Shown here piece after piece: positions 33,339 to 45,309 of a stretch of DNA of 64,000 bases. The position numbers and the translations under genes are program-made. Where the stretch lies: positions 19,859,915-19,923,914 of the forward strand of contig CAIIXF020000001.1 in assembly GCA_903813345.2 (NCBI GenBank). The letters are read 5' to 3'. The stretch comes from Owenia fusiformis (taxonomy: Eukaryota; Annelida; Polychaeta; Sabellida; Oweniidae). The number at the start of each line of letters is the position of its first letter. The stretch's first letter is position 1. Below the pieces are notes generated by a model. That model was given only the letters and a program-made list of their open reading frames with translations. It searched no databases and was not told where the DNA came from.

Positions 33339-33520
33339 AATGTAAAACCTGTGTACAGTGAACACATATGGAGCAATAAAAAAGTATTCACTGTAGTTAG
33401 GTATTTAATACAGAGGCAGTTTTATACAGAACTCAGTGGAGTATGTACTGAGGAAATGTGTTCACTTTACATACACTGCTGTTCACTAGAGCAAGGTGCT
33501 CACTAAGACAGGTTTTACTG
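33339..33520. mobile_element. Pogo-like small element
   Basis: The ends TGTAAAACCTGTGTACAGTG and AAGACAGGTTTTACTGTA are imperfect inverted repeats related to those of 45913-46798 (CAGTAGAACCTG). The interior repeats CAGTGAACACA and GTGTTCACTTTACA type blocks. Non-coding. Confidence 0.55.
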
Positions 33521-34476
33521 TACACTATAAAATATTCCGGTTAAACAGCATATTCTTTAGACTAATAAATGTTCCTGGAGTGCATTTTTAACTGGGGGTT
33601 TTAGAAGAATCACTCTTGCAAACTTCCATGCATTCGTTTTCATAATAAAGACAAATACTGATTTTTATGAAATGCCAAATTTTCCATATATTTGACCAAC
33701 AGTGTCCTTTTTAAAACTAGTGACACTATAATAAAATAATAATTAATAATGATATAAAAATAATAATTGTTGTAAATCTAAACCATACTTAATTATTTGA
33801 TATAATAAATACATGTAATAAAATCCATATTTGTTTATTCTCTTAGTTTTGTTTCTGTATGTTGGATACTTTTAGATCGATAGCACAAAATGTATGAACT
33901 CAATTGATATATCACACAACTCATATATACAAAAAACTAATGATAGCCTTAGTAGAATGACTCTTAACCAAAAACTTGGTATTACAAGGCCTTCATCATA
34001 CAATAGTAAAAATATATTGAACTTCAGCAGTCAGGCTTTTGTGTCAATTTTAGTAAAATCATTGGAATAAATAATTAGCCAGCAACTTTCGCAATGACAG
34101 GAATGATGCAGTAGATGGACAAATTCTCTTAATTCATACCGGTCATGGTAAATCAATGATATTCAGAATTACTGTAGAAGGAACCATGTGATTAATAACA
34201 AACACAATAGGAGGCAGCATAAAATATCATTGCCTCTATACTCCAGAGGTGATTTCAATCCTTTCACCAAATACCAGTCACAAAATGGTGGCCTTGACAA
34301 TGGGTAGTGATTCTTAATCAATCAGTTATAAAATTGTGCCAAACTAATCTAATTTACAATATTCCCTGAAGAGAATCAGCCACCATTCATCTTTAAACAA
34401 TTGAAAGAGCTGAAACCACAAAAGCACACGGACGGAATGATTCAAGCAGTAAATGATATAGTATATTGTACTTTGT
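33521..34476. other. Intergenic, no gene recognised
   Basis: AT-rich sequence downstream of the minus-strand AMN1 gene; may include part of its 3'-untranslated region. Nothing else supported. Confidence 0.4.
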
Positions 34477-34478
34477 TA

Positions 34479-34708
34479 CTGTACTACTTAATTTGGCGCT
34501 ACTTATTTTGGCGGATTTGCTGTTTTGAAAATTTGGCAGCTACTTAATTTGGCGGACTTGTAATATTACAAAGTACTCACAAACTCATGGTACTAATTTA
34601 CATGGTGCTAAAGTTACTGCTGAATTTTCGGTTACTTAATTTGGCGAACTTTAACAATTTGGTGGATCTGTCAAAATAAAACGGCCGCCAAATTAAGTAG
34701 AAGCACAG
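34479..34708. mobile_element. TA-flanked element abutting the AMN1 stop codon
   Basis: Inverted ends CTGTACTACTTAATTTGGCG and CGCCAAATTAAGTAGAAGCACAG are flanked by TA (34477-34478, 34709-34710). ATTTGGCGG-type words recur inside. It ends six bases beyond the AMN1 stop codon, in what should be its 3'-untranslated region. Tc1/mariner-type by TA duplication. Confidence 0.7.
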
Positions 34709-34716
34709 TAAGGAAT

Positions 34717-35517
34717 TCAATATACTGTCCACGTGATCTGTTTCACTTTCTTGGATTCACCAGATTGTTGGAGCATCTCTTCTAGTGCTACCCTGGATTG
34801 TTCAGTGACTTTAGGGCATGCATGGAAGAGCAGAATGTTAATTCTGGGGCACATCTGCAGGAGGCCCTCTATAGACTCATCTGTGATATTCTTACAGTGG
34901 TCCATATGAACTTCCTTGAGGGCTTTGGCACAGCTTCCCATTGCTAGTGCAATGACTCCATTGTCTGTGATATCAGTGTTGGCAATGTTGATACATTCTA
35001 AATATTTACAGTTAGCAAGTGCATGGAGGGAGACATCAGTGATTTGTGTACAGCCTCCAATGTTTAATTCACGCAGACGTGGACAGTTGGTGGCTAGAGC
35101 AACGACTCCTGGATCAGTCATAGTCAGACAACGACGTAAATACACCACTTGGAGGTTGTGACATGCTGCAGCAATAACACTAACTCCGTTAGATGTAATT
35201 GTGGTTCTGCTTTCCTTAGCAGAGTTGAGGTCAAGTTTTCTTAATTGCGTACATACAGCAATTTTCTCTAAACCAATATCACTAACATCACACTCACTGA
35301 GATCTAATGTAACAACAGATTTTGTAAGAATCAATCCAAGATTATCATCATTGAGTAAGCCACGCTTGCTCATGAGGATCATTAGGCGATCTTTGACACT
35401 ATTTGGAAGAGTTGAGATTCCAGACATGTTGTGTGAGACACCCTGTACCACACCCTCAAGACATGACTTCATCAGGGTAGGCACCCTGTACCAGTTGTTC
35501 CCACTCACAGAGGCCAT
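34717..35517 (-). CDS. AMN1: AMN1 homologue, leucine-rich-repeat protein
   Basis: AMN1 was first described in yeast as an antagonist of mitotic exit; animal homologues are leucine-rich-repeat proteins of unclear role. The frame from ATG 35517 gives 266 residues (human 258). It has consecutive cysteine-containing LRRs (LDLSECDVSDIGLEKI, LRELNIGGCTQITDVSLHAL, LKEVHMDHCKNITDESIEGL) and the conserved C-terminal ending QITWTVY. The N-terminal SVKDRLMILMSKRG block also matches vertebrate AMN1. The frame stays open 18 codons upstream of the ATG (to 35571), and an AG at the TTTTAAG near 35554 could be a splice acceptor, so this may be the last exon of a longer gene. An uninterrupted coding region is unusual here, since vertebrate AMN1 has several introns; intron loss or retrocopy is possible. 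Confidence 0.9.
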   Translation of the reverse strand: MASVSGNNWYRVPTLMKSCLEGVVQGVSHNMSGISTLPNSVKDRLMILMSKRGLLNDDNLGLILTKSVVTLDLSECDVSDIGLEKIAVCTQLRKLDLNSAKESRTTITSNGVSVIAAACHNLQVVYLRRCLTMTDPGVVALATNCPRLRELNIGGCTQITDVSLHALANCKYLECINIANTDITDNGVIALAMGSCAKALKEVHMDHCKNITDESIEGLLQMCPRINILLFHACPKVTEQSRVALEEMLQQSGESKKVKQITWTVY

Positions 35518-35571
35518 TCTGTTGGTCTGGTTGGATGTTGAGGCAGCAGATATGTTCTCCTTAAAATACAC

Positions 35572-37408
35572 AAGGTGTGAACAATTATCAGCTATTTGAA
35601 AGAATTAACAGAGCCACTAGGGATCAATGTAAAATTCACAGGCAGATAGCTAGAAGAGGCTTTATTGTACTTAGTGATATTGGCTATTTGTATGATTATT
35701 CTGAAATTTAGGGCCTATATTCTTCAAGCTTAAGGTAGTTATACACCTGAAGAATATCTTTTAGTTTTGATAGATGTTGTGAATCAGGTTTTGAAACTCG
35801 TGACTGCTTCATTGTCACCAGGAATCAATTTATAATAGGGATATGAAATGCCTAACACCCATACCATTTAAAACCATTTCTCTAAACATCCTTTATGGGA
35901 GGAAAGAAGATGCACAGAACTCATTAATGTTATTCTTATATATTTCATATCAATGTTCCAATAAATCTACATGTATAACAAAATACATACATGTACAGTT
36001 CATAAGGATGTAAAGAGGATTAAAACTAGAAAACTGCAACTCCACGGAGTAGCAAATCCCAACGAACAAAATATTCATGAATCTGTATATGTCACAATAT
36101 AATATTTACCATCTACTCAATGCTTATTTGCAGATAACTTAAGACAGACAATTTTAGCATTTGAGTGGTCATTTTTGAGTTTCAAAGGTACAAATCATGA
36201 AGACAATACAATATTTGTTATTGTATATAGAAGTAGGACAATCTAACCATACTTTGATCACCTCTGAAATTCCTTCAATTTGAGTATAATATATAGAAAA
36301 ACGTTGAAGGGATCAGAAAATTATCTGCAATGTACTCTAAATTCCCTTTCATTTGAGTATAATAAAGCTATACTTCTTTAAACAGACATCTTTAAATTTA
36401 CAGATATTCCTGTTATCTTGAGCCCTTGCACTCACCCCTGGTGGTAAGGCGGAATATTAAAGAGATATATCTTATCAAAAATGCATGCAATAATACCAAA
36501 TACTTTACTTTGAAATCAAACACTTAAGAGTTATGAACAAAATATGTCTACTGATATTTTACTATATATATCCCTACTGAACTTCATTCATTGGGATAAT
36601 AAGTGGAGGTTTCTCAAATACAAGACTTCAGTGTACCTCTCAGCCTTAACTACTTCACATCTTAAGACAAGAAAAATAAATTTTCACTGCAGAATTAATG
36701 TCTCATTTGATCGATGTTATGTATTTATTTATTTTATTAAGTGTCGCCTGTTGTACAAAATAGCCAGCCCAAATGGGGTTATGAGACACATTAAACATTT
36801 AATTATTAATCTTATATTTTTTAACAATACTCTTGGTTTTAAATATATTTATAAATGATTCAATATTTGGTGTTAAAAATGTATGTGCGGTACAATTATT
36901 ACTATTTGTGGTTAATAATGTAAGGGATGAACATAGATACAATACATAAGGTATCAACTTTAACTGTGTACATTTACTTTTAATAATTTTTATAATTCAG
37001 GTGAACAATATACAACAGTTGACTTCATCATCAACTGACTTGGCAAAATACTGTAAAAAAGTAAGTAAAAAAGAATTCAAGAAGTAAGTGAGGTCAACAA
37101 TCATTTTAATGGCTGAAAAATCTGCTTTTAGAAAATAAGTACTGTAACTGTACAGTTACAGTATGAATACAATAATCTGATAGTCTGATAATAAATAAAA
37201 CTAAAGCCTGTGGAAGTGTGAAATCTAGACAAAGAACGGGAAATTTAAGACTAAAGTACAAGTAACTACTATCTAAACAAATTGTATACAGTGTACATCT
37301 AACTGACCAATCAGATTGGAGTTTTTAGGTACAGACTTATAAATCATTATTGTTTATTACATCAAAAGGGTTTAGATTGATCCCTTTTAAAAGATAGTGG
37401 TCCTTAAC
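35572..37408. other. Intergenic between AMN1 and sulfotransferase
   Basis: AT-rich. 36020-36125 is the second copy of the dispersed CTCCACGGAGTAGCA repeat also at 15775. A perfect 24-bp palindrome with centre GTAC lies at 37140-37163 (half-site TACTGTAACTGT). No coding region recognised. Confidence 0.5.
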
Positions 37409-39311
37409 TCATTCAAAATCAAATGTCAAATCAAAATCAATCTGTCCCATCTTATCATTGTACATTTTCATAAATCTCTCATCTTGAGAAACAGTGAAAT
37501 AATTTTTCCAATCTCCTATTTCTCCTTTACGCATGAATGGTGATACTGAGTGGTCTATGACAGAGATATTTGTAAAGTTCACCATTGGGTTGGACTTCAT
37601 GCTGTCAAACTTTGTATGTTGATGTATCTTTTCCAGCATTTCATCATTAACATCCTTGCCTAAAAATGTGGCTATTTTCTGTATTTCTTCGATGGGATTA
37701 CGTTTCATATCCTCATATTTCATGAAAAGCACATCAGGATTTTGCACAGAGGCCTTGTACCAGGGAATGATGTGATCAAACCAGCTTCCTCCCCCGACAT
37801 ATCCTTCGACAAACATTTCGAAAAACTCCTCCCATCCTCTATTGAAGTTCCCCAAGCTTTTATTGGACCGATAAAAATGATAAAAAGAGACAGCGACATC
37901 TTTTGGGTTACGTGCAACATACACAACCTTAGGCCTTGTCGACTCAGGATTATGGTAACTTTTAGGTAAGGCATTATAAGGTACGTGGGTCTTGGTTAGT
38001 TTTGGTTTTTCCAAAGCTTTGATGACAGCTATTCTTGAAGCGACCTCGATAAAAGGGCAGCGATTCATCAATTCGATTTTCTTTGCTTTGTCTGTGTTTA
38101 CTTGATTGTAGAGCAACCAAACAATCTCCTGTGTCCAGGTTGTGCCTGCAATACATTGAATTTAGATTGAAAGCAAATGCTTACAAAATGCTGGTAATTA
38201 CTTTGAAGGATTAAAATTGATGGAAGAATAATGACACTTACTATGAACATATAAGGAATAAAGACTGAGATTTTATGATTTATGGCGTAATATATGACCA
38301 AAAATTTTATTCTGTTCATTGTTAAAAGACTTTGGCAAAAATTTGAGGTCATATATTTGATGGAATAATAATGACAGTTACTATGAACATTAATGAATAT
38401 ACTCAATGAAATAATACAACCTATTACAGTATGTCACATATCCAGCAATGAATATAGCAAACATCATAAAAAATTACTGTTGACTTTTTCAAATTTGGTA
38501 TTTTTTCTGAGCTCCACCTTAGCATCATTGGAAGGAGAGTGAAATATTGAACAAGGCAAAGCAGTGATAATTTTTTTTGCATTAATGATCATTCAGCATT
38601 CCTAAAAACTAGCCAGGTCGTGATTTTCATACCAGGAGGCATCCTGCAATTCAAGAATTTGATGATAATCAAAAATTAGTTGGCTCTAGAACTTGATAAC
38701 AAATATCAGCAATGATTGAAAATACTTTACATAATATGGCCGAAACTTCATGGGGTCTTATTAGTTTATCTTTCAAGTACAATAAATATACTACCCTATA
38801 AGAAAAAAAGTTTGAGATCTGTGTTGATGTGCAATATATTATACAAATATTCAATTATATTTAGGTGAATACCTTTGCATATTCAATATGACTTGTGAAA
38901 GTGCCACAGGAAATTAGGACAAATTATAATTTACCTTGTTACATGCCCTATATCTAATCCTTCCCAGTGAATAAATCCTATTTATGAACAGGTTTGAAAT
39001 GATCTGACGCCATCAGACAATTGGTTTAAGTTTGAAATAAGATTTAAGATTCAATAAATATTAGATTAATATATATTATTTTTTTCTCATCTTACACATA
39101 CTAAATACCACTTTTCTAATTTACCTGATTTAGCATAAGAGGCTATAATGCAGTCGTCAGCAGTAAGGTCAATGTTATCATAAGCCTCGGCTTCTGGAGT
39201 TCCTTCCTTCAACATTCCACCATGCACCATGGCACCCCTAAACAAATGTTCTCCACTGATCTTGTGGGGAAACTTAGCGGCTAACTTCTCATATCTCTCG
39301 GGGTTCATCAT
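37409..39311 (-). CDS. Cytosolic sulfotransferase (SULT family)
   Basis: Cytosolic SULTs move a sulfo group from PAPS to phenols, steroids or amines. Two coding exons, 39311-39125 and 38145-37409, join in phase within the PAPS-binding loop and give 307 residues, normal for the family. All signatures are intact: YAKSGTTWTQEIVW (5'-phosphosulfate loop, about 59-72), KTHVP with the catalytic His116, RNPKDVAVSFYHFYR (3'-phosphate binding, from 141) and RKGEIGDWKNYFT (about 268-280). The start at 39311 is the first ATG after a 3' splice site at 39319-39320, so a noncoding upstream exon is likely. Orthology within SULT1 to SULT6 cannot be decided by eye. No intact neighbouring SULT copy was found. 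Confidence 0.92.
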
Positions 39312-39318
39312 TAACTTT

Positions 39319-41039
39319 CTACAATATGTAATAATACAGCACAGTACAAGCAAATCCCTTGAATATCCGTCAAAATCCCGCGAAATTTGGTGAATGTCCC
39401 TTGAAATCCCACAAATTTATGTAAATGTTCCACACACAAATTTTGGTAAATGTCCAGCAAGATCATGCAAATTCAGGTGAGTGTCCCGCAAATTCGGTGC
39501 AAAAATCTATTCTATCAGCACTGTTACGTATAAGAATATATATTTAAAGGGGTCACAGATAACTATCAACATATGATTGGTTATAATGAAAACATGATTG
39601 GTTATATCAACGCTACGCACTAACACATCACGCGACAATGTGCTAATACGAAATGATCAATCCTCTTATCGATGTGCCACACCCACTCTAATGTGTGGTC
39701 ATGAAGACCTTTATTATTTTCAAAAGCTGACAATTTTTAGCACGCGCTTTACACCAGTAACATAATACATGTACCGCAATGCATTTAGGATTTTAGGAAT
39801 CTTTTCATGTAGTTGAACCTCCAATCATATGGTTTATCGACAGAATGAGGAAATTTTTGTTTTTCATTAATACCTCTTTTCAAGATGGTGGTAGGAGTTA
39901 GAAGGGGATTCCCCATAATATTATCCAGGTCTAGTGCTGAATAGTGCATACCGTTCCCAGGGAGTTTACTGTATAAAACAATCAGGTCATAGGCTGAACC
40001 CTCAGATATCAATATATTCCCATACAAATATGTTAAATTTCAATGTGTTCCCATACCAACCAAAATAACGCCCAAAAGCCATACCAAATATAGGACCAAT
40101 CCATACCAAATATCCAGATATTAGACCAGGCATTCACTGTCTAAAGCCCCGAGAAGAATGCTGATCTTTGAGGAAAATGATCCAAAACAAGCTCAATTAA
40201 ATTAAAGATATGTTCTAGTCACTAGACCAATGCTTATACCAAAAGTGAGAGGTAACATATTTTCCAAGACCATTTTCATACCAGAAAGTGGAACAATCTG
40301 ACCATTGTCATAATTCCAAATGGTGACGGTGATTATACATCTTGGGAGAGGTCTCCTGGGCATGTGAATTCGTACGATCCAAGAATTTATCCGGATAAAT
40401 TTTATCATATTGGATCATTGATCTGGATTAATATTTGTCTCTGGTATAACCTATACCATGGGCATTCAATGAAAGCCCATGCCTATACGCTTTGTATGTT
40501 TGGAATAAAAAGCACTAAAGAACCAAAGAATCATTGTAAATAGTTCTCTGTGGTAAATACTGCTCATTGTGAAAATCAAACTTGATAAAAAAAAGTTAAT
40601 CAAAAATTTGATTCAAAATATAAGGCGACACAACTTATTGATCCTTCCGCCAAATAGATGGCATTTTACAAACAAGAATATAGTCCAATTATTGTAATTA
40701 TATTAGCATCACCAGTGGTTGGATTTTGGTAAGTACATTAATGGAAAAGTGTATATATGGACCAACTCTAACACATGATTTGATGTGATTGGGGTGCATT
40801 TTCTTTAAGAAATTTAACCTTTTTGACCTGCCTCCATCTGTCAAAATCAGAGTGACAATTTTTGACATTTTCTATAGATGGCGTATTCAACAGGTGAGAT
40901 CTTTTGATTTTCATGGTGAGTTTTGGTTCAAACTTTTTTGACTGACAGAGGGCCATGGGCTTTCAATTAGAGTTGAAAGCCCATGAGAGGACACAGTGGG
41001 GTATGATGGCATGATAACGAAACATGTCCACAAATCTTA
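39319..41039. other. Upstream region of the sulfotransferase gene
   Basis: 39350-39500 has degenerate tandem words (GAATGTCCC, AAATCCC, AAATT). 40020-40110 repeats CCATACCAA several times. The motif CATGGGC(A/T)TTCAA and its complement occur at 40458, 40471, 40954 and 40972, suggesting ends of an inverted-repeat element at about 40458-40985; the motif also occurs 63 bp upstream of the UGT start. No coding region recognised. Confidence 0.45.
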
Positions 41040-43190
41040 GTTTTCTCTGAAAGACAAATTATTTAGATGGGAATATGTTCCTCAAGTCTCTAGCCAAATT
41101 ACTTCGCTAGAAGACCTAGCATGTGGACCACCGTGCACTAGTGAAAACGATCTTTTGGAGTAAAAATAAATTGACATGTTATTTTAAAAATCGTAATGAG
41201 AATATTTCATCAAATAGAATGTAAACGAATACTATCCTTTGTGACGTGAGTGCAAGCTTTCATCTAAAATTAAATCAACGGCTCCAAGAAAAATGGCGGA
41301 TGTTCAACGACAACAACAAAAACTGGACGAACATGTCGTTAAAGTCTGTTAATGTCTGTTAAAGTAGCGATCTAAAAGACTTGAACTAATACACTGATCA
41401 CATCCTGTGTGTTTTGAAAGTTTTTTGAGGTAATAAGACCAAAACTCGCAATTCAAATTGTGAAGTGAAAAAATGGCGACTGGTTGATTTCAAATGATCA
41501 CGACATGCCTCTTATGAGGCAGAACAAAACACACAGGGATTTATGCATGGCATAAGGCTGCAATATAATGGAAGCCTTAGACTAAGGTAAGGAATATGCA
41601 TGTTATAGCATTTGGTTGTGTCATGGGCATTCAACTACTAGTTATCGACGTAGAGAGCTGCGCAATGAATGATGACATGTTTTATGTTATACAGGAATTA
41701 TAAACAAGCTATAAGTGAGTTAAATTCTCTTTATTATCAGCATGGAATATAGATAATATTAATAATAGAATTAGAAACTTTGAAGTGGGCGATAATAAAA
41801 TGAATAATATTTTCCATGCATTTTACAAATTGCTCGTGCAATTTTATTGCCTATTTTTCAAACATACTTGATTAAATAACTTACTTTAACTGCTGGATGT
41901 TGTTGCTAGATGAATTTAGCGCTCACCTGTGCTGTAAATCGGTAGATTATCAATATTTTTTTTATTTTTTCTGTTGATGATATAATCAACCAATCAAATT
42001 TGATTTTGCAATATCTAAATTCTAGAAACGAGATTTCTCATTGGCCTATTTTCTGGAACATGACGTCACTGCTGCAACCAGGAAGTAATTTGAGAGACGA
42101 CATTTTTTCCAACTATTGATCATTCTGTCCAAAGGTAAGTCATTTATGATTGGTCTTATATGTCTTGTAGGTGAATTGAACATTGTTCTTTCTCTCGTAC
42201 ACCTAGTTTTATTTGGATGTGGTCTGAATCAATACGATAATGATATTTGGAACAGTGCTCACTAGGCTAAGTGATTTTGAGTCACTGCTTCATTGCGTCA
42301 GTACGGCAAAAATAAGAAATTGGGAGACCATTGTGCAATAATATATGGAAAAGTATATTCATAATGTACATGAATGACATTTGTATATTTCAGATTTTTT
42401 AGTTTTTTGTGCAATAAGTCTGTGCCGTCTTGTAATTTGAAGAATTTCAGCCATGCTAATCTTATTGAAAATAACATGGCAGAGAAGCATCCAAATATAA
42501 GAGGCCACACACTTTATAAGCCAAACTAGAAGCAATCCAAGATATACTAATGTCATTCATGTACAATAGGAATATATTTTTCCATATATTATTGCAAAAT
42601 GATATTTTGATTTCTTATTTTTTAGCTTTTACTGACGCAGTTGAAACAGTGAAATGGACTCTAGACCTTACCTTCTTCTAAGGCCACTGTATCTAGGCCT
42701 TCGTATCGTGGCCTTCCTGGAAAGATAATTTCCTGCATGAACAATTGGTCATGTCGTAATCATATGTCCGCCATTTTTCCACATCACAATTTGAATTGCC
42801 AGTTTTAGTCTTATAACCTCCCCAAAAATTCCAAAATACACATGAAGTGATCAGTGTATTAGTTCACATCTTCTGGATCGCTAACTTAGAATTTACAGCC
42901 AGTTACTAATGTCAGACATTACCGACATTTCGTCGAGTTTTCGAATATCGCCATTTTTCTTGAAGTCATTTTGTTTTAATTTTAGACGAAATCCTGACGA
43001 AATCATGTCATATCTCATCAAGGAGTTGAGTCGGTTCCGATTTAATTGATGATTTATTTATCTGGCGATTTTTAAAATATTCAATAAATTTATAACACTC
43101 CGGCCAGCTTTTTTCAAATGGACTTCACAGTATTCCAGATGAAATCACCTCTAGCCAAAGCCAAGTATTGGCTAGAGACTCGAGTAAATT
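41040..43190. mobile_element. Large nested foldback element
   Basis: The arms at about 41060-41490 and 42740-43170 are imperfect inverted repeats; for example GATCACATCCTGTGTG near 41396 pairs with the copy near 42845, and both arms include a GATCAGTGTATTAGTTC-type block. Inside, a second inverted pair at 42293-42400 and 42560-42645 (GCGTCAGTACGGCAAAAATA and its counterpart) looks like an independent foldback inserted in the first. No coding capacity and no certain outer boundary. Confidence 0.6.
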
Positions 43191-43302
43191 AGACCTAACC
43201 AAACCCGTCTGGCCCAGTTACCTAGTCCCGAAGTCGTAGATCTACGACGTCAGGAGTAGATAACTGATCCAGACAGGTTTGGTTACATTAGACCTACCAT
43301 GT
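43191..43302. repeat. Near-perfect long hairpin
   Basis: Arms of about 50 bp (GACCTAACCAAACC to CCAGACAGGTTTGG) meet at a perfect 16-bp palindrome, GTCGTAGATCTACGAC, at 43233-43248. It is directly adjacent to the foldback element and could be a tiny separate element or its terminal hairpin. Confidence 0.7.
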
Positions 43303-43480
43303 GCCTCATTTCTTATCTGACATGTCTTATGGCCCCGGCCAGGTCTAACGTCCATGATCATTTTGCCTTTGATGCGTAAATTTAATCGTCCCGCATGTTT
43401 CGACAAGCGGAACTAATTAAACCCTGAAAACATGGTAATAGTATATAAAGAATGTGATTCAAGCATGCATATGTAACGAC

Positions 43481-43918
43481 TAGTGTTGTCGCGATTCGAT
43501 GCATCGGCAATTTTCAGTAGTAAACATCGATGCACATCGCGATGTACATCAAGAAAAAGTCTGAGAAAAGTGCACTGAAATACCGAACGCTAATGTACTA
43601 AAATACTGAACAGAACAAAGAGTACGCTGGTAAATCCGGGAACTTCTAGTAATGGTGAAATGAAAGTAAAGTAATTTTTTTAGATTAATGGTTCATTTCG
43701 ACTAGCTAAAACAGTTTTAAAGCGAAGGAATATCAGAAAACATTGGAAAATGAAATAAGACATGAGAAAAGTAAGCGATTTGCGTCAAAATAAGATAAGA
43801 AAGGGTGATCTTTAGCAGATTAATTTTTTTTAAAACATCGATGTTTTGTTTCAGACATCGATGCATCTGAGCTTTGGCGATGTATATCGCGATGTATCGA
43901 TTAATCGCGACAACACTA
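43481..43918. mobile_element. hAT-type non-autonomous element
   Basis: Inverted ends TAGTGTTGTCGCGATT and AATCGCGACAACACTA are typical of hAT elements. GTAACGAC (43473-43480) and GTAACAAC (43919-43926) form an 8-bp target duplication with one mismatch. CATCGATG/CATCGCGATG words recur near both ends. 438 bp, non-coding. Confidence 0.8.
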
Positions 43919-43926
43919 GTAACAAC

Positions 43927-45309
43927 CCTCACTCTGCATGGTAAGTGCAAAAGGTAATGGTAGCGTTAAAGGGTTGACGAGTGAGTGGAGGAATCGTCAC
44001 ATTATTACCGGGTCCGTGTTGTGATTGTATACACTCTCAAGGGTTTTACACACATGACTGGTTGAATGGCAAAATGGCTAAATATGTTGCACTGCGACAT
44101 AAGACATACACTTAACTGACAAAACAGATGATTTACATGTTGTTTAAATATAAATTATGGTTTTATTTACAATGTGATTATAAGTGAGTATAGTTATTAT
44201 GACAATTACACACATAGTGTGGAAATATATATGAATAAAAGTTCTGATATTATGATACCTGAATGATATATGGTGGATCGTTATGCAATTAAGATCCCTG
44301 ATATGTGGTTACGATAATATACATAGTATTTCCTATCAAGTACAATACATACTTCAGTAAGATTACATAATTACCAAGAAGCTGATACTGCAACTACACA
44401 TTAGTGAGCTCATATTCATAAATCCCACATTAACTTCACATATAACCTATAACATACAATAATTTCACCTGGGAGTGTGTGTGACACAACTGGTGACCAA
44501 ATAAACATACATGGCAATATGTATTACCATGACTTTGCAACAACATATGACAATGAGAACAACAACTGGCACCTGGGAGTGTACGACATGACGCAAAGAA
44601 CTTAAGTACAACCACTGACAAAACTGGGTGAAACATACCAAATAATCAATATAACAATAACTTGTACAACATTTGATTCAACATACCAATTAGTGATAAC
44701 AATGTATACATGACTGCTCATTATGTAACATATATAGAACTTTATACCTCCAAATGTTCCCTACATCTCCATATTCCATTTGTGAAAGTCTGCAGGTTTT
44801 CAGCTGCTTCTGTGTGGATCAGGACTCGTCTTTATTCCCAAGTGTACATTTTCACAAAGTTATAGCGTCCTGAGATTTCCGAATGAACTTTAAAAATGGC
44901 TGAACTTTTGGTAGCTCTCATGTGGGAATCATCAGAATTCTAGAAAGACTTATACATGTATATATATTATGTAACCTGTAAGCCTATATAGAGTGCCTTT
45001 GCAGAGAATTGAATTATATTTTTGACCTGTACATTAAATGTTATGGCTATACATTGTACATTGTACTCTGCATGCATATACATTTATGGTCCAGGATGCA
45101 TTAAAGTTAAAACTGTGTCATTTACACTGGCAGGTTCACATTTATGCATTGTCATATTGTATATGTAGTGCTCCTAAATCAATGCCCAAACTTACAATAG
45201 AACATATATGATTATGAGTTGTTTTGTTTGGAACAGTGTGAATATCTCTATTTAAATTTGCTAATCCTATTCTAGGCTCACAGGCTGTTTACAACCTTGA
45301 TCAGTGATA
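43927..45309. other. Upstream region of the lifeguard gene
   Basis: AT-rich with no recognised coding region. A splice acceptor (CTATTCTAG near 45266-45274) lies shortly before the start codon, so a noncoding exon and promoter are expected somewhere upstream; neither could be located. Confidence 0.4.

Noticed and set aside
35201-35599. 132-codon plus-strand frame
   Set aside because: Shadow of AMN1 on the opposite strand.
36544-36858. 104-codon plus-strand frame
   Set aside because: AT-rich, no recognisable domain, no splice or homology support.
39785-40408. Possible additional sulfotransferase exons upstream of the SULT gene
   Set aside because: Two minus-strand frames there match no SULT motif and overlap CCATACCAA repeats.
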